Shown here: positions 10,690 to 18,948 of the stretch, one piece after another | How positions within the stretch are numbered: the first letter of the stretch is position 1 | Layout of the letters: each line of letters opens with the position of its first letter | From: Methylobacterium nonmethylotrophicum | GTDB taxonomy: Bacteria; Pseudomonadota; Alphaproteobacteria; Rhizobiales; Beijerinckiaceae | Length of the DNA: 64,000 bases | NCBI RefSeq assembly: GCF_004745635.1 | Contig: NZ_SRLB01000011.1 | Coordinates: 62,001-126,000 of the forward strand | Reading direction: 5' to 3' | Notes under the pieces: generated by a model | Databases searched by the model: none | What the model saw: the letters and a program-made list of their open reading frames with translations, nothing else | Told to the model about the DNA's origin: nothing | Position numbers and translations under genes: made by a program

Positions 10690-10880
10690 TCAGGCGGCAA
10701 GAACCATGCGGCGCGTCAGCAGATCGAGGCCTGCCCGTCCGCAGCACCGGCGCGTGATGAGCTTGAGCCGGTTGATCTGGCCGTTGCTCCAGGCCTGCGC
10801 AAGGGCAGCCCGGACGGCCGCGAGGTCGGCGTCCGATGCCCCTTCGGCGCCGGTTCGCGCGAAACCCGGCGATCCGAACG
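10690..10880 (-). pseudogene. ISL3-family transposase C-terminal remnant
   Basis: On the minus strand the frame reads AAVRAALAQAWSNGQ, then INRLKLITRR, then CGRAGLDLLTRRMV and a stop (complement of 10690-10692). This is the C-terminal end of ISL3-type transposases, where WSNGQ-x-EGQINRLK and YGRAG are well-known motifs. The usual VEG between GQ and QINRLK is missing and nothing upstream continues the protein. It is a decayed end of an insertion sequence between copA and the amidohydrolase gene. The motif match is seen directly; the family assignment is from memory of ISL3 transposases. Confidence 0.7.
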
Positions 10881-10882
10881 CC

Positions 10883-12052
10883 TCACGCCGCCGGCATCGC
10901 CCGCTCGATCACCCGGGCGAAGAGCGACACGCCGTAGGGGGCCGCCTGGTCGTTGAAGTCGTAGGCCGGGTGGTGCAGGCCGGCGCCCGGGCCGGTGCCG
11001 AGGAAGATGTAGGCGCCGGGGCGCGCGTTCAGCATGTAGGAGAAGTCCTCCGCGCCCATCATCGGCTGGACCGCCCGCTCCACCGCACCTTCGCCCGAGA
11101 CCTCCGCCGCGACGTCGGCCATGAACATCGCCTTCTCGGGGTCGTTGGCGGTCACCGGGTAGCCGCGGCCGTAATCGACGGTCGCGGTCGCGCCGAAGGC
11201 GGCGGCGACGTTGGAGGCCACCTGGCTGATGCGCGCCTCGCAGGTGTCGCGGACGGTCTCGGAGAGCGTCCGCACCGTGCCGTTGAGGATCGCGAATTCC
11301 GGGATCACGTTGAAGGCGTCGCCGGCCCTGACCTGCGTGACCGAGATCACCGCCGAGGAGACCGGGTCGAGGGTGCGCGAGACGATCGACTGCAGGGCGG
11401 TGACGATGTGGGAGGCGACCAGCACCGGGTCGATGCAGTCGTGGGGCGCCGCCGCGTGGCCGCCCTTGCCGGTGACCCGGATGGTGATCCGGTCGGCCGC
11501 CGCCATGATCGCGCCGGGGCGGATCGCGAAGCTGCCGAGCGGCAGGCCCGGCTTGTTGTGCAGGCCGTAGACCTCCTGGATGCCGAAGCGCTCCATCAGG
11601 CCGTCCTTCAGCATCACGTCGGCGCCGCCGCCGCCCTCCTCCGCCGGCTGGAAGATGACGATCGCCGTGCCGTCGAAGTTGCGGGTCTCAGCCAGGTACT
11701 TGGCGGCCCCCAGCAGCATCGCGGTGTGGCCGTCATGGCCGCAGGCGTGCATCTTGCCCGGCACGATGGAGCTGTGAGGGACGCCGCTCGTCTCCTCGAT
11801 CGGCAGCGCATCCATGTCGGCGCGCAGGCCGATCACCTTGCCCGACCCGGTGTCGCGGCCGCGGATGACGCCGACGACGCCGGTTTTCCCCAGGCCCGTC
11901 ACCACCTCGTCGCAGCCGAAGGCCCGCAGCCGCTCGGCCACCAGGCCGGAGGTGCGGTCGAGGGCGAAGAGCAGTTCGGGATGCTGGTGGAAGTCGCGGC
12001 GCCAGGCCGTGATCTCGTCGGAGAGGGCGGCGACGCGGTTGATGACGGGCAT
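10883..12052 (-). CDS. M20 family amidohydrolase (hippurate hydrolase-like)
   Basis: A 389-residue M20D metallopeptidase-like hydrolase. RADMDALP and MHACGHDGH are the metal-binding motifs, PAEEGGGGA holds the catalytic Glu pair, and GKGGHAAAPH is the lid-domain histidine region; VITPE-type FNVIPE and GAEDFSYM complete the set. The family cleaves N-acyl amino acids, hippurate or amino-acid conjugates in the cytoplasm. It lies divergent from a peptide-type ABC transporter operon at 12341-18185, so the transporter may import its substrate. A second M20 gene at 50819 stands in the same relation to another such operon. Confidence 0.88.
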   Translation of the reverse strand: MPVINRVAALSDEITAWRRDFHQHPELLFALDRTSGLVAERLRAFGCDEVVTGLGKTGVVGVIRGRDTGSGKVIGLRADMDALPIEETSGVPHSSIVPGKMHACGHDGHTAMLLGAAKYLAETRNFDGTAIVIFQPAEEGGGGADVMLKDGLMERFGIQEVYGLHNKPGLPLGSFAIRPGAIMAAADRITIRVTGKGGHAAAPHDCIDPVLVASHIVTALQSIVSRTLDPVSSAVISVTQVRAGDAFNVIPEFAILNGTVRTLSETVRDTCEARISQVASNVAAAFGATATVDYGRGYPVTANDPEKAMFMADVAAEVSGEGAVERAVQPMMGAEDFSYMLNARPGAYIFLGTGPGAGLHHPAYDFNDQAAPYGVSLFARVIERAMPAA

Positions 12053-12340
12053 GGGACGATACGCTCGTGTCGGGGCAGGAAGGGCCGTGCCGGATGCAAC
12101 AGGCAGACCGGCGCGCGGTCAACCGCTTCGTAGGAGTCGCGCATGTCTCGGACCTGCACCGGGCGCATGGCCCGGGCTCCTGTTGGCCCGGGTCTTGTTA
12201 GTGCCGCACGATCGTTCCACACCCTCTCGCCGCCCGGCGAGAAGGGCCGGGACGATGCATCATTTTTCAGCAATTCGGCGTCGCCTGCGGCGCCGGAAGA
12301 TGCTCTAAAGCGCTCAGATCCCCGCGGAGTGTTCCCGTCG

Positions 12341-13951
12341 ATGTCGCCTGTGAAGTTTCGTCCGCTGCTGGCCTGCCTCGCCGCCGCCACCGCCCTCGCG
12401 GCGGGCTTGAGTGCCGCGCCGGCCTCGGCCGCCAACACCTTCCGGTTCGCCTTCCAGGGCGACCTCAAGTCCCTCGACCCGTACACTCTCAAGGAGACGT
12501 TCACGATCGCGGCGCACGGCGCGGTCTACGAATCCCTCGTCACCCGCGACAAGGACCTGAAGCTCGCGCCCGGCCTCGCCGAATCCTGGGAGACCCCGGA
12601 GCCGACCCGCTACCGCTTCAAGCTTCGCCGGAACGTCAAGTTCCACGACGGCTCGCCCTTCACCGCCGACGACGTGATCTTCTCCGCCGAGCGGGTGCGG
12701 GCGCCGGGCTCGAACTTCCAGACCAACGTGCCGGCGGACGCCACCTTCGTGAAGGTGGACGACCACACCGTCGACATGGTGCTGAAGAATCCCAACCCCA
12801 TCGCCCTGTACCAGTTCGGCGGCTGGTACATCATGTCGAAGGCCTGGGCCGAGAAGCACGACGCGACGAAGCCCACCCCGGTCTCGGCCACGACCCCGAG
12901 CTACGCCGCGCTCCACGAGAACGGCACCGGCCCCTTCACCATCACCGAGCACCAGCCCGGCGTGCGCACGGTGTTCAAGAAGTTCGACGGCTACTGGGGC
13001 AAGGTCGAGTCGAACATCGACGAGGCGGTCTTCACCACGATCAGCAACGACGCCACCCGCGTCGCCGCGCTCCTCTCCGGCGAGGTCGACTGGGTCGATC
13101 CGGTGCCGCTGCAGGACCAGAGCCGCGTCAGCTCCAGCGCCAACGCCGTGGTTGTGAACGCGCCCGAGCTGCGCACGATCTATCTCGGCATGGACCAGAC
13201 CAGCGATGAGCTGCGCGGCTCCAACGTCAAGGGCAAGAACCCGTTCAAGGACGTGCGGGTGCGCGAGGCGTTCTTCCGCGCCATCGACGAGGACGCGATC
13301 GTCAAGCGCGTGATGCGCGGCCAGGCCGCCGCCGCCGCCCTGCTGATCGCCCCGCCGCTCTTCCCGCTCGCCGGCGAGTTCAAGCGCCCGGCCTACGACC
13401 CGAACAAGGCCAAGGCGCTGCTCGCCGAGGCCGGCTATCCCAACGGCTTCGAGGTGCCGCTCGACTGCCCGAACGACCGCTACGTGAACGACGAGGCGAT
13501 CTGCCAAGCCATCACCTCGATGCTCGCCCGCGTCGGCGTCAAGGTGAACCTGCTGGCCCAGCCCAAGGCGAAGTACTTCGCCAAGATCCTCAAGCCGGCC
13601 TACGACACCTCGTTCTACCTGCTCGGGTGGACGCCGTCGTCGATGGACTCGCACAACATCCTGTACGAGATCACCGGCTGCCGGACCGACAAGGCCTCGC
13701 CGCGCGGCACCACCAACCTCGGGAACTACTGCAACCCGAAGGTCGATGCGCTCGCCGACAAGATCGAGCGCGAGACCGACCAGGAGGCCCGCAACCTGAT
13801 GATCAAGCAGGCCTACGACATCGTCATGAATGACTGGGGCTACATCCCGCTGCACCAGCAGGCCCTGGCCTGGGGCGTGTCGAAGAAGGTCAAGCTGGTG
13901 CCCCGCGCCGACAACCAGATGATGCTGTACTGGGTGTCGAAGGAGCCGTGA
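12341..13951 (+). CDS. peptide-type ABC transporter substrate-binding protein
   Basis: An SBP family 5 (DppA/OppA cluster C) periplasmic protein of 536 residues. The Sec signal peptide runs to ASAANT, then FRFAFQGDLKSLDPYTL starts the fold. LRRNVKFHDGSPFTADDV is the hallmark segment of the family and NGTGPFTI and VREAFFRAID follow at the usual spacing. ATG 12341 is chosen because it starts the signal peptide and has a GGAG sequence upstream. It is the first gene of an operon with two permeases and two ATPases. Ligand (di/oligopeptide, nickel or opine-like) cannot be told from the sequence; the divergent M20 hydrolase hints at amino-acid conjugates. Confidence 0.9.
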   Translation: MSPVKFRPLLACLAAATALAAGLSAAPASAANTFRFAFQGDLKSLDPYTLKETFTIAAHGAVYESLVTRDKDLKLAPGLAESWETPEPTRYRFKLRRNVKFHDGSPFTADDVIFSAERVRAPGSNFQTNVPADATFVKVDDHTVDMVLKNPNPIALYQFGGWYIMSKAWAEKHDATKPTPVSATTPSYAALHENGTGPFTITEHQPGVRTVFKKFDGYWGKVESNIDEAVFTTISNDATRVAALLSGEVDWVDPVPLQDQSRVSSSANAVVVNAPELRTIYLGMDQTSDELRGSNVKGKNPFKDVRVREAFFRAIDEDAIVKRVMRGQAAAAALLIAPPLFPLAGEFKRPAYDPNKAKALLAEAGYPNGFEVPLDCPNDRYVNDEAICQAITSMLARVGVKVNLLAQPKAKYFAKILKPAYDTSFYLLGWTPSSMDSHNILYEITGCRTDKASPRGTTNLGNYCNPKVDALADKIERETDQEARNLMIKQAYDIVMNDWGYIPLHQQALAWGVSKKVKLVPRADNQMMLYWVSKEP

Positions 13952-13984
13952 TCTTTTGAGCAGCGCTTTCTAGGACGAGCGCTT

Positions 13985-14127
13985 CCCCTCCCCCTTGTGG
14001 GGAGGGGCTAGGGGTGGGGGTGGTAGCCGCGTAGAGCGCGAGCTTCATCCGGCACCACCCCCACCTCCAGCTCCTCCCCACAAGCTTGAGCGATCTCGGG
14101 CAAGCCCGAGATCGCCTGGGGAGGAGA
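13985..14127. repeat. long palindromic repeat, family A copy 2 with nested hairpin
   Basis: The left arm matches the family A element at 3227 (CCCCTCCCCCTTGTGGGG then a GGGGTGGGGGTGGT tract). The right arm is interrupted by a nested perfect hairpin CGATCTCGGG-CAAG-CCCGAGATCG. It lies between the binding-protein and first permease genes of the operon, a place where hairpins often stabilise the upstream mRNA and lower expression of the downstream membrane genes. Confidence 0.75.
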
Positions 14128-14192
14128 GGCGCTCTTTTTACAAACGGAAGCCGGGGAAATACCTCGGACCACACCAACACAAGAAAAACCTC

Positions 14193-15173
14193 ATGCTCGC
14201 CTTCATTCTCCGCCGCCTGCTGCAATCCGTCGGGGTGCTGCTGGCGGTCGGGCTGATCGCCTTCGCGATGTTCCGCTTCGCGGGCGATCCGGTGAACCAG
14301 CTGGTCGCGCCGGACACGCCCTATGCCGAGCGGCTGCAGATCCGCCAGAGCCTCGGCCTCGACGACCCGGTGCTGGTGCAGTTCGCCCGCTACGCCGGCA
14401 ACGCCGTGCGCGGCCAGTTCGGCAACTCGTACCAGTTCCGCCAGCCGGTCTCGACGCTGCTCGCCGAGCGCATGCCCGCGACCCTCGAACTCGCGCTCTG
14501 CGCCACCCTGTTCGCGCTCACCGCCGGCATCCTGATGGGGGTCTACTCGGCGCTCCACCGCGACAGCGTCGGGGCGAAGCTCCTGCAGGCGATCTCGCTC
14601 GTCGGCGTGTCGCTGCCGACCTTCCTGATCGGCATCCTGCTCATCTTCCTGTTCTCGGTCACCCTCGGCTGGCTGCCGTCCTACGGCCGCGGCGACACCG
14701 TGCGGCTCGGCTGGTGGACCACCGGGTTCCTGACGGCGTCGGGCTGGAAGGCCCTGATCCTGCCCTCGATCACGCTGGGGCTGTTCCAGATGACGCTGAT
14801 CATGCGCCTCGTCCGGGCCGAGATGCTGGAGGTCCTGCGCACCGACTACATCCGCTTCGCGCGGGCCCGCGGCCTCACCACCCGCTCGATCCATTTCGGC
14901 CACGCGCTCAAGAACACGCTGGTCCCGGTGATCACCGTGGCGGGCCTGCAGCTCGGCTCGATCATCGCCTTCTCGATCATCACCGAGACGGTCTTCCAGT
15001 GGCCCGGCATGGGCCTCCTGTTCGTGCAGGCGGTGCAGAACGTCGACGTGCCGATCATGGCCGCCTACCTGCTGCTCGTCGCCCTCATCTTCGTGTCGAT
15101 CAACCTCGTGGTCGACCTCCTCTACACCATCGTCGACCCGCGCCTGCGCCTCTCGGTGCGGCGGGCGGCGTGA
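14193..15173 (+). CDS. peptide-type ABC transporter permease (DppB-like)
   Basis: A 326-residue inner-membrane permease. The N-terminus FILRRLLQSVGVLLAVGLIAF is the typical first helix of DppB/OppB proteins. The EAA loop is recognisable in RFARARGLTTRSIHFGHALKN, which docks on the ATPase. ATG 14193 is chosen because homologues start at this M-x-x-x-I-L-R-R-L sequence. It follows the binding protein after a repeat and is followed at 23 bases by the second permease. Confidence 0.92.
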   Translation: MLAFILRRLLQSVGVLLAVGLIAFAMFRFAGDPVNQLVAPDTPYAERLQIRQSLGLDDPVLVQFARYAGNAVRGQFGNSYQFRQPVSTLLAERMPATLELALCATLFALTAGILMGVYSALHRDSVGAKLLQAISLVGVSLPTFLIGILLIFLFSVTLGWLPSYGRGDTVRLGWWTTGFLTASGWKALILPSITLGLFQMTLIMRLVRAEMLEVLRTDYIRFARARGLTTRSIHFGHALKNTLVPVITVAGLQLGSIIAFSIITETVFQWPGMGLLFVQAVQNVDVPIMAAYLLLVALIFVSINLVVDLLYTIVDPRLRLSVRRAA

Positions 15174-15196
15174 GAGATCGCCCCAGAGATCGCCCC

Positions 15197-16153
15197 ATGG
15201 CCTCCCCCGCTCCCGCGCCGGCGCTGATCGTCGAGGCGCCGCCCTCGCGCCTCGCGCGCTTCCTCGATTCCGACCTCCTGGCCAATTTCCGGCGCTCGAA
15301 GCTCGCGATCGCGGCCTTCCTGGCGACGGTGCTGTTCATCGCGCTCGCGCTCCTCGCCCCCGTCATCTCGCCGCAGAACCCCTACGACCCGGCGCAGCTC
15401 GAGCTGATCAACGCCAGCCTGCCGCCGCTCTGGTACGCCGACGGCCAGGCGCCGTTCCTGATCGGCACCGACGACCAGGGCCGCGACGTGCTCTCGGCGG
15501 TGTTCTACGGCATGCGCCTGTCGCTCCTCGTCGGGGTGCTCGGCGTGCTGCTCTCCGGGTTCATCGGCATCGGCCTCGGGCTGATCGCGGGCTATGCCGG
15601 CGGTTGGGTCGACACGATCATCATGCGCGTCGCCGACGTGCAGCTCACCTTCCCGGCGATCCTGATCGCGCTCATCGTCGACGGCGTCGCCAAGGCGGTG
15701 GCCGGCGGCCACATGGAGGCGAACGCGCAGATCGCGCTCATCGTCGTGGCGATCGGCCTGTCGTTCTGGGTCCAGTACGCCCGCACCGTGCGCGGCTCGG
15801 TGATGGTCGAGAAGAACAAGGACTACGTCCAGGCCGGCCGGCTCATCGGGCTCTCGGCCCCGGTGATCCTCACCCGCCACATCCTGCCGAACGTCACCGG
15901 CCCGGTCTTCGTCATCGCCACCATCAACCTGGCGCTCGCCATCATCACCGAGGCGACGCTGTCCTTCCTCGGCACCGGCCTGCCGGAGACGATGCCGTCG
16001 CTCGGCACGCTCATCCGCACCGGCAACCGCTTCCTGTTCTCGGGCGAGTGGTGGATCGTCGCCTTCCCGGGCTTCGCGCTCGCGGGCCTGGTGCTGGCGA
16101 TCAACCTGCTCGGCGACTGGCTGCGCGACGCCCTGAACCCCAAGTTGCAGTAG
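15197..16153 (+). CDS. peptide-type ABC transporter permease (DppC-like)
   Basis: A 318-residue permease of the DppC/OppC type. A cytoplasmic N-tail precedes the first helix (RRSKLAIAAFLATVLFIALALLAP); the conserved periplasmic FLIGTDDQGRDVLSAVFYG follows, which is diagnostic for this subunit. The EAA loop is in YVQAGRLIGLSAPVILTRHILPN. It pairs with the permease at 14193 to form the membrane channel. The next gene begins five bases after its stop. Confidence 0.92.
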   Translation: MASPAPAPALIVEAPPSRLARFLDSDLLANFRRSKLAIAAFLATVLFIALALLAPVISPQNPYDPAQLELINASLPPLWYADGQAPFLIGTDDQGRDVLSAVFYGMRLSLLVGVLGVLLSGFIGIGLGLIAGYAGGWVDTIIMRVADVQLTFPAILIALIVDGVAKAVAGGHMEANAQIALIVVAIGLSFWVQYARTVRGSVMVEKNKDYVQAGRLIGLSAPVILTRHILPNVTGPVFVIATINLALAIITEATLSFLGTGLPETMPSLGTLIRTGNRFLFSGEWWIVAFPGFALAGLVLAINLLGDWLRDALNPKLQ

Positions 16154-16158
16154 ACACC

Positions 16159-17142
16159 ATGACCCAACCCGTCCTCTCGGTGCGCGACCTGCGGGTCGAG
16201 TTCGCCACCCGCCGCGGCGTGCTGACGGCGCTCGACGGCGTCTCCTTCGAGATCGCGCGCGGCGAGGTGCTCGGCGTCGTCGGCGAGTCCGGTGCCGGCA
16301 AGTCGGTGACCGGCTCGGCGGTGATCGGCCTGATCGACCCGCCCGGCCGCATCGCCGGCGGCGAGATCCTTCTGAACGGCGAGCGCATCGACAACCTGTC
16401 GCCGGAGGCGATGCGCAAGGTGCGCGGCAAGCGCATCGGCATGATCTTCCAGGACCCGCTGACCAGCCTCAACCCGCTCTACCGGGTCGGCCGGCAGATC
16501 GAGGAGACGATCCGCACCCACACCGACCTCTCGGCCAAGGCCGCCCGCCAGCGGGCGATCGACCTCCTGGCCGAGGTCGGCATCCCGGCGCCGGAGCGGC
16601 GCATCGACGGCTTCCCGCACGAGTTCTCCGGCGGCATGCGCCAGCGCGTCGTCATCGCGCTGGCGCTCGCCGCCGAGCCGGAGCTGATCATCGCCGACGA
16701 GCCGACGACGGCGCTGGACGTCTCGGTCCAGGCCCAGATCATCACGCTCCTGAAGCGCCTCGGGCGCGACCACGGCACCGCCGTGATGCTGATCACCCAC
16801 GACATGGGGGTGATCGCCGAGGCCGCCGACCGCGTCGCGGTGATGTATGCCGGCCGCGTCGCCGAGATCGGCCCGGTGGCGGCCCTCGTGGGCGATCCGC
16901 TCCACCCCTACGCCAAGGGCCTGATGGGGGCGATTCCCTCCCTGTCGCACGAGGCCGACCGCCTGGCCCAGATCCCCGGCGCGATGCCGCGGCTCTCGGC
17001 GATCCCGCCCGGCTGCGCCTTCAACCCGCGCTGCCCCAAGGTCTTTGCCCGCTGCACGGTCGACCGGCCCGAGCCCCTGGTCGTCGGCTCGCACCGGGTG
17101 GCCTGCCACCTCTACGACGCGTCCGGACAGGCCGCCGCATGA
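16159..17142 (+). CDS. peptide-type ABC transporter ATP-binding protein (DppD-like)
   Basis: A 327-residue ATPase. Walker A is GESGAGKSV, the Q-loop is MIFQDPLTSLNP, the signature is [10 protein letters not shown] and Walker B is [12 protein letters not shown] with the switch His in LITHDMG. The C-terminal extension has GCAFNPRCPKVFARC, the cysteine-rich segment shared by DppD/OppD proteins. It works with the DppF-like ATPase whose start overlaps its stop (ATGA). Confidence 0.93.
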   Translation: MTQPVLSVRDLRVEFATRRGVLTALDGVSFEIARGEVLGVVGESGAGKSVTGSAVIGLIDPPGRIAGGEILLNGERIDNLSPEAMRKVRGKRIGMIFQDPLTSLNPLYRVGRQIEETIRTHTDLSAKAARQRAIDLLAEVGIPAPERRIDGFPHEFSGGMRQRVVIALALAAEPELIIADEPTTALDVSVQAQIITLLKRLGRDHGTAVMLITHDMGVIAEAADRVAVMYAGRVAEIGPVAALVGDPLHPYAKGLMGAIPSLSHEADRLAQIPGAMPRLSAIPPGCAFNPRCPKVFARCTVDRPEPLVVGSHRVACHLYDASGQAAA

Positions 17143-18185
17143 AGCCCCACATTGCCTTGAAGCCCGTGATGTCTCCCCAGCCCGACTACGTGCAGGTCCG
17201 CGACCTGCGCCGCCTGTTCGACGTCTCCCGCCCCTGGCTCAACCGGGTGATCGAGCGCCAGCCGCGCCAGTATCTCCGCGCCGTCGACAACGTGTCCTTC
17301 TCCGTCGCCAAGGGCGAGACGCTGGCGATCGTCGGCGAATCCGGCTCCGGCAAGTCGACGGTCGCCCGCATGGTGGTCGGCCTGATGCCGCCCTCCGACG
17401 GCGAGGTGACGATCAGCGGCGTCTCGATGACCGACCCGCGCCAGGCCGCCGAGCGCCGGGCCCTGCGGCGGCGCATCCAGATGATCTTCCAGGACCCCTA
17501 CGCCTCGATGAACCCGCGCTGGCGGGTCGACCGGATCGTCTCCGAGCCGATCCGCGCCTTCGGGATCCTGTCCGGCGAGCGCGAGATTCAAGGACGCGTG
17601 GGCGAGCTCCTGACCCTGGTCGGCCTGCACCCGGACGACGGCAAGCGCTACCCCCACGCCTTCTCGGGCGGCCAGCGCCAGCGCATCGCCATCGCGCGGG
17701 CGCTCGCCTCCGAGGCCGAGTTCCTGGTCGCCGACGAGCCGACCTCGGCCCTCGACGTCTCGGTCCAGGCCCAGATCCTGAACCTGATGCGCGACCTGCA
17801 GGACCGGCTCGGCCTGACCTACCTGTTCATCAGCCACAACCTCGCCGTGGTGCGCCACATGGCGAACCGCATCGGCGTGATGTATCTCGGCCGCATCGTC
17901 GAGATCGGCGGCGGCCGCGAGCTCTTCACCGCCCCCAAGCACCCCTACACCCGCATGCTCCTCGACGCCGTCCCCGACCTCGCCCATGTCGGCCGCCAGC
18001 GCGTCCCGGTGCAGGGCGAGATCCCCAACCCGATCAACCCGCCGTCCGGCTGCACCTTCCACCCGCGCTGCCCGTTCGCGAATGACCGGTGTAAGGCGGA
18101 GGTGCCGGTGTTCCGGGATGGGGTGGCGTGTCATGCGGTGGAGGAAGGGCGGTTGATGCCGGGGGGTGTGGCGGCTGTGGCTTAA
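17139..18185 (+). CDS. peptide-type ABC transporter ATP-binding protein (DppF-like)
   Basis: A 348-residue ATPase, the second nucleotide-binding subunit. Walker [11 protein letters not shown]-loop MIFQDPYASMNP, signature [10 protein letters not shown], Walker B FLVADEPTSALD and switch His in LFISHNLAV are all present, and the C-terminus has GCTFHPRCPFANDRC. The N-terminus contains the FDVSRPWLNRVI segment that DppF proteins place before the first strand. It is the last gene of the operon and borders the AT-rich islet directly. Confidence 0.93.
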   Translation: MKPHIALKPVMSPQPDYVQVRDLRRLFDVSRPWLNRVIERQPRQYLRAVDNVSFSVAKGETLAIVGESGSGKSTVARMVVGLMPPSDGEVTISGVSMTDPRQAAERRALRRRIQMIFQDPYASMNPRWRVDRIVSEPIRAFGILSGEREIQGRVGELLTLVGLHPDDGKRYPHAFSGGQRQRIAIARALASEAEFLVADEPTSALDVSVQAQILNLMRDLQDRLGLTYLFISHNLAVVRHMANRIGVMYLGRIVEIGGGRELFTAPKHPYTRMLLDAVPDLAHVGRQRVPVQGEIPNPINPPSGCTFHPRCPFANDRCKAEVPVFRDGVACHAVEEGRLMPGGVAAVA

Positions 18186-18311
18186 CAACGACACAATTCA
18201 TCTAGAGTGGCAGACCCAGTCGGGAATTTTGTTAACCGACAAAAAAGATCTCATCGTTCTTACGGGCGACAAATCGCTGCTCAACGGCGAGAGATTTGCT
18301 ACTATATCGCG

Positions 18312-18352
18312 GTCACTTCTGATATAATTTCCGAATTTCTATCAGAAGTGAC
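18312..18352. promoter_or_regulatory. 13-bp perfect inverted repeat with 15-base loop
   Basis: GTCACTTCTGATA and TATCAGAAGTGAC are exact reverse complements around 15 AT-rich bases. It lies beyond the 3' end of the PIN-domain gene. There is no T-run after either arm, so it is not a standard intrinsic terminator. A protein-binding site or a recombination-related hairpin is possible. Confidence 0.5.
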
Positions 18353-18392
18353 TGCAGGGCTGCAAAACGTAACTTACTTATCTTTGTATTTA

Positions 18393-18948
18393 TTAATTTT
18401 TTTGTTCATTCTTACGCGAGATTTGGGGTAGCTGCGGATGCGCGAACAAAGGCCCATGTATCTTATCAGAATTTGGTATAAGTATTTTTAGGTTTTTGCC
18501 ATTTCTACATTTTAGTTGATTGTCAAATTGCAACAGATCGCTGGCATCCCATGTATGAAGCTCTTCCGAGTTATAGTAAAGGGCAGTTGCCAGATGAATT
18601 GCATCGCTGCGCTTTTTTAGCCCTCTCTTGTGCAAATCCCTTTTAAGATTTTTTGCCATTCTTGCAACAGGGACATCTATTTGTGCTCGAACCACAAATT
18701 CTTGAGATAGAAGTTCCTCAATTTTTTTTATCATTATCTTCAGGCGGATAAGCCTCACCATGAGGAGTTTTGCCATGCATGACTTCCAAATATGCGTAAG
18801 CGCTAGTCCATATCTCGTATCTACCGGCTTTAGCGTCTTCCCATACTGAACGCAAAGCAGTGATCTTGTCTTGTTCGGAGCACAAAAGCCCGATCCAAGC
18901 ACACGAGTCCCAATAGACTTGCCTAGGGGCGTCAATCAATGTCCTCAC
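18393..18948 (-). pseudogene. PIN-domain ribonuclease-like protein, split by a frameshift at an A8 run
   Basis: From ATG 18948 the frame reads VYWDSCAWIGLL and TSAYAYLEV before stopping at about residue 76. The next frame continues with IEELLSQEFVVRAQ, KKRSDAIHLATALY and LHTWDASDLL. Joined, these give a complete PIN domain with its four acidic residues (Asp14, Glu55, the Asp of SDAIH and the Asp of TWDAS). The break falls at eight A's on the coding strand (18722-18729); one A fewer would restore the frame. It may be a pseudogene, a sequencing error or a slippage-regulated gene. Its start overlaps the end of the 305-residue gene upstream by 17 bases, as in toxin-antitoxin operons. Confidence 0.7.

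Noticed and set aside
12053..12340. Upstream extension of the binding-protein gene to 12143
   Set aside because: The extended N-terminus would place the signal peptide in the interior; the start at 12341 has a ribosome-binding site and a normal signal peptide.
18207..18431. 74-residue plus-strand frame in the AT-rich islet
   Set aside because: GTG start without a ribosome-binding site, no recognisable domain, and a hydrophobic end that can arise from the T-rich stretch. Another frame in the same place looks more protein-like.
18716..18735. Programmed -1 ribosomal frameshift in the PIN gene
   Set aside because: The downstream half is in the +1 frame relative to the first, so a classic -1 slippery shift would not join them. 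Slippage of the RNA polymerase or an indel fits better.
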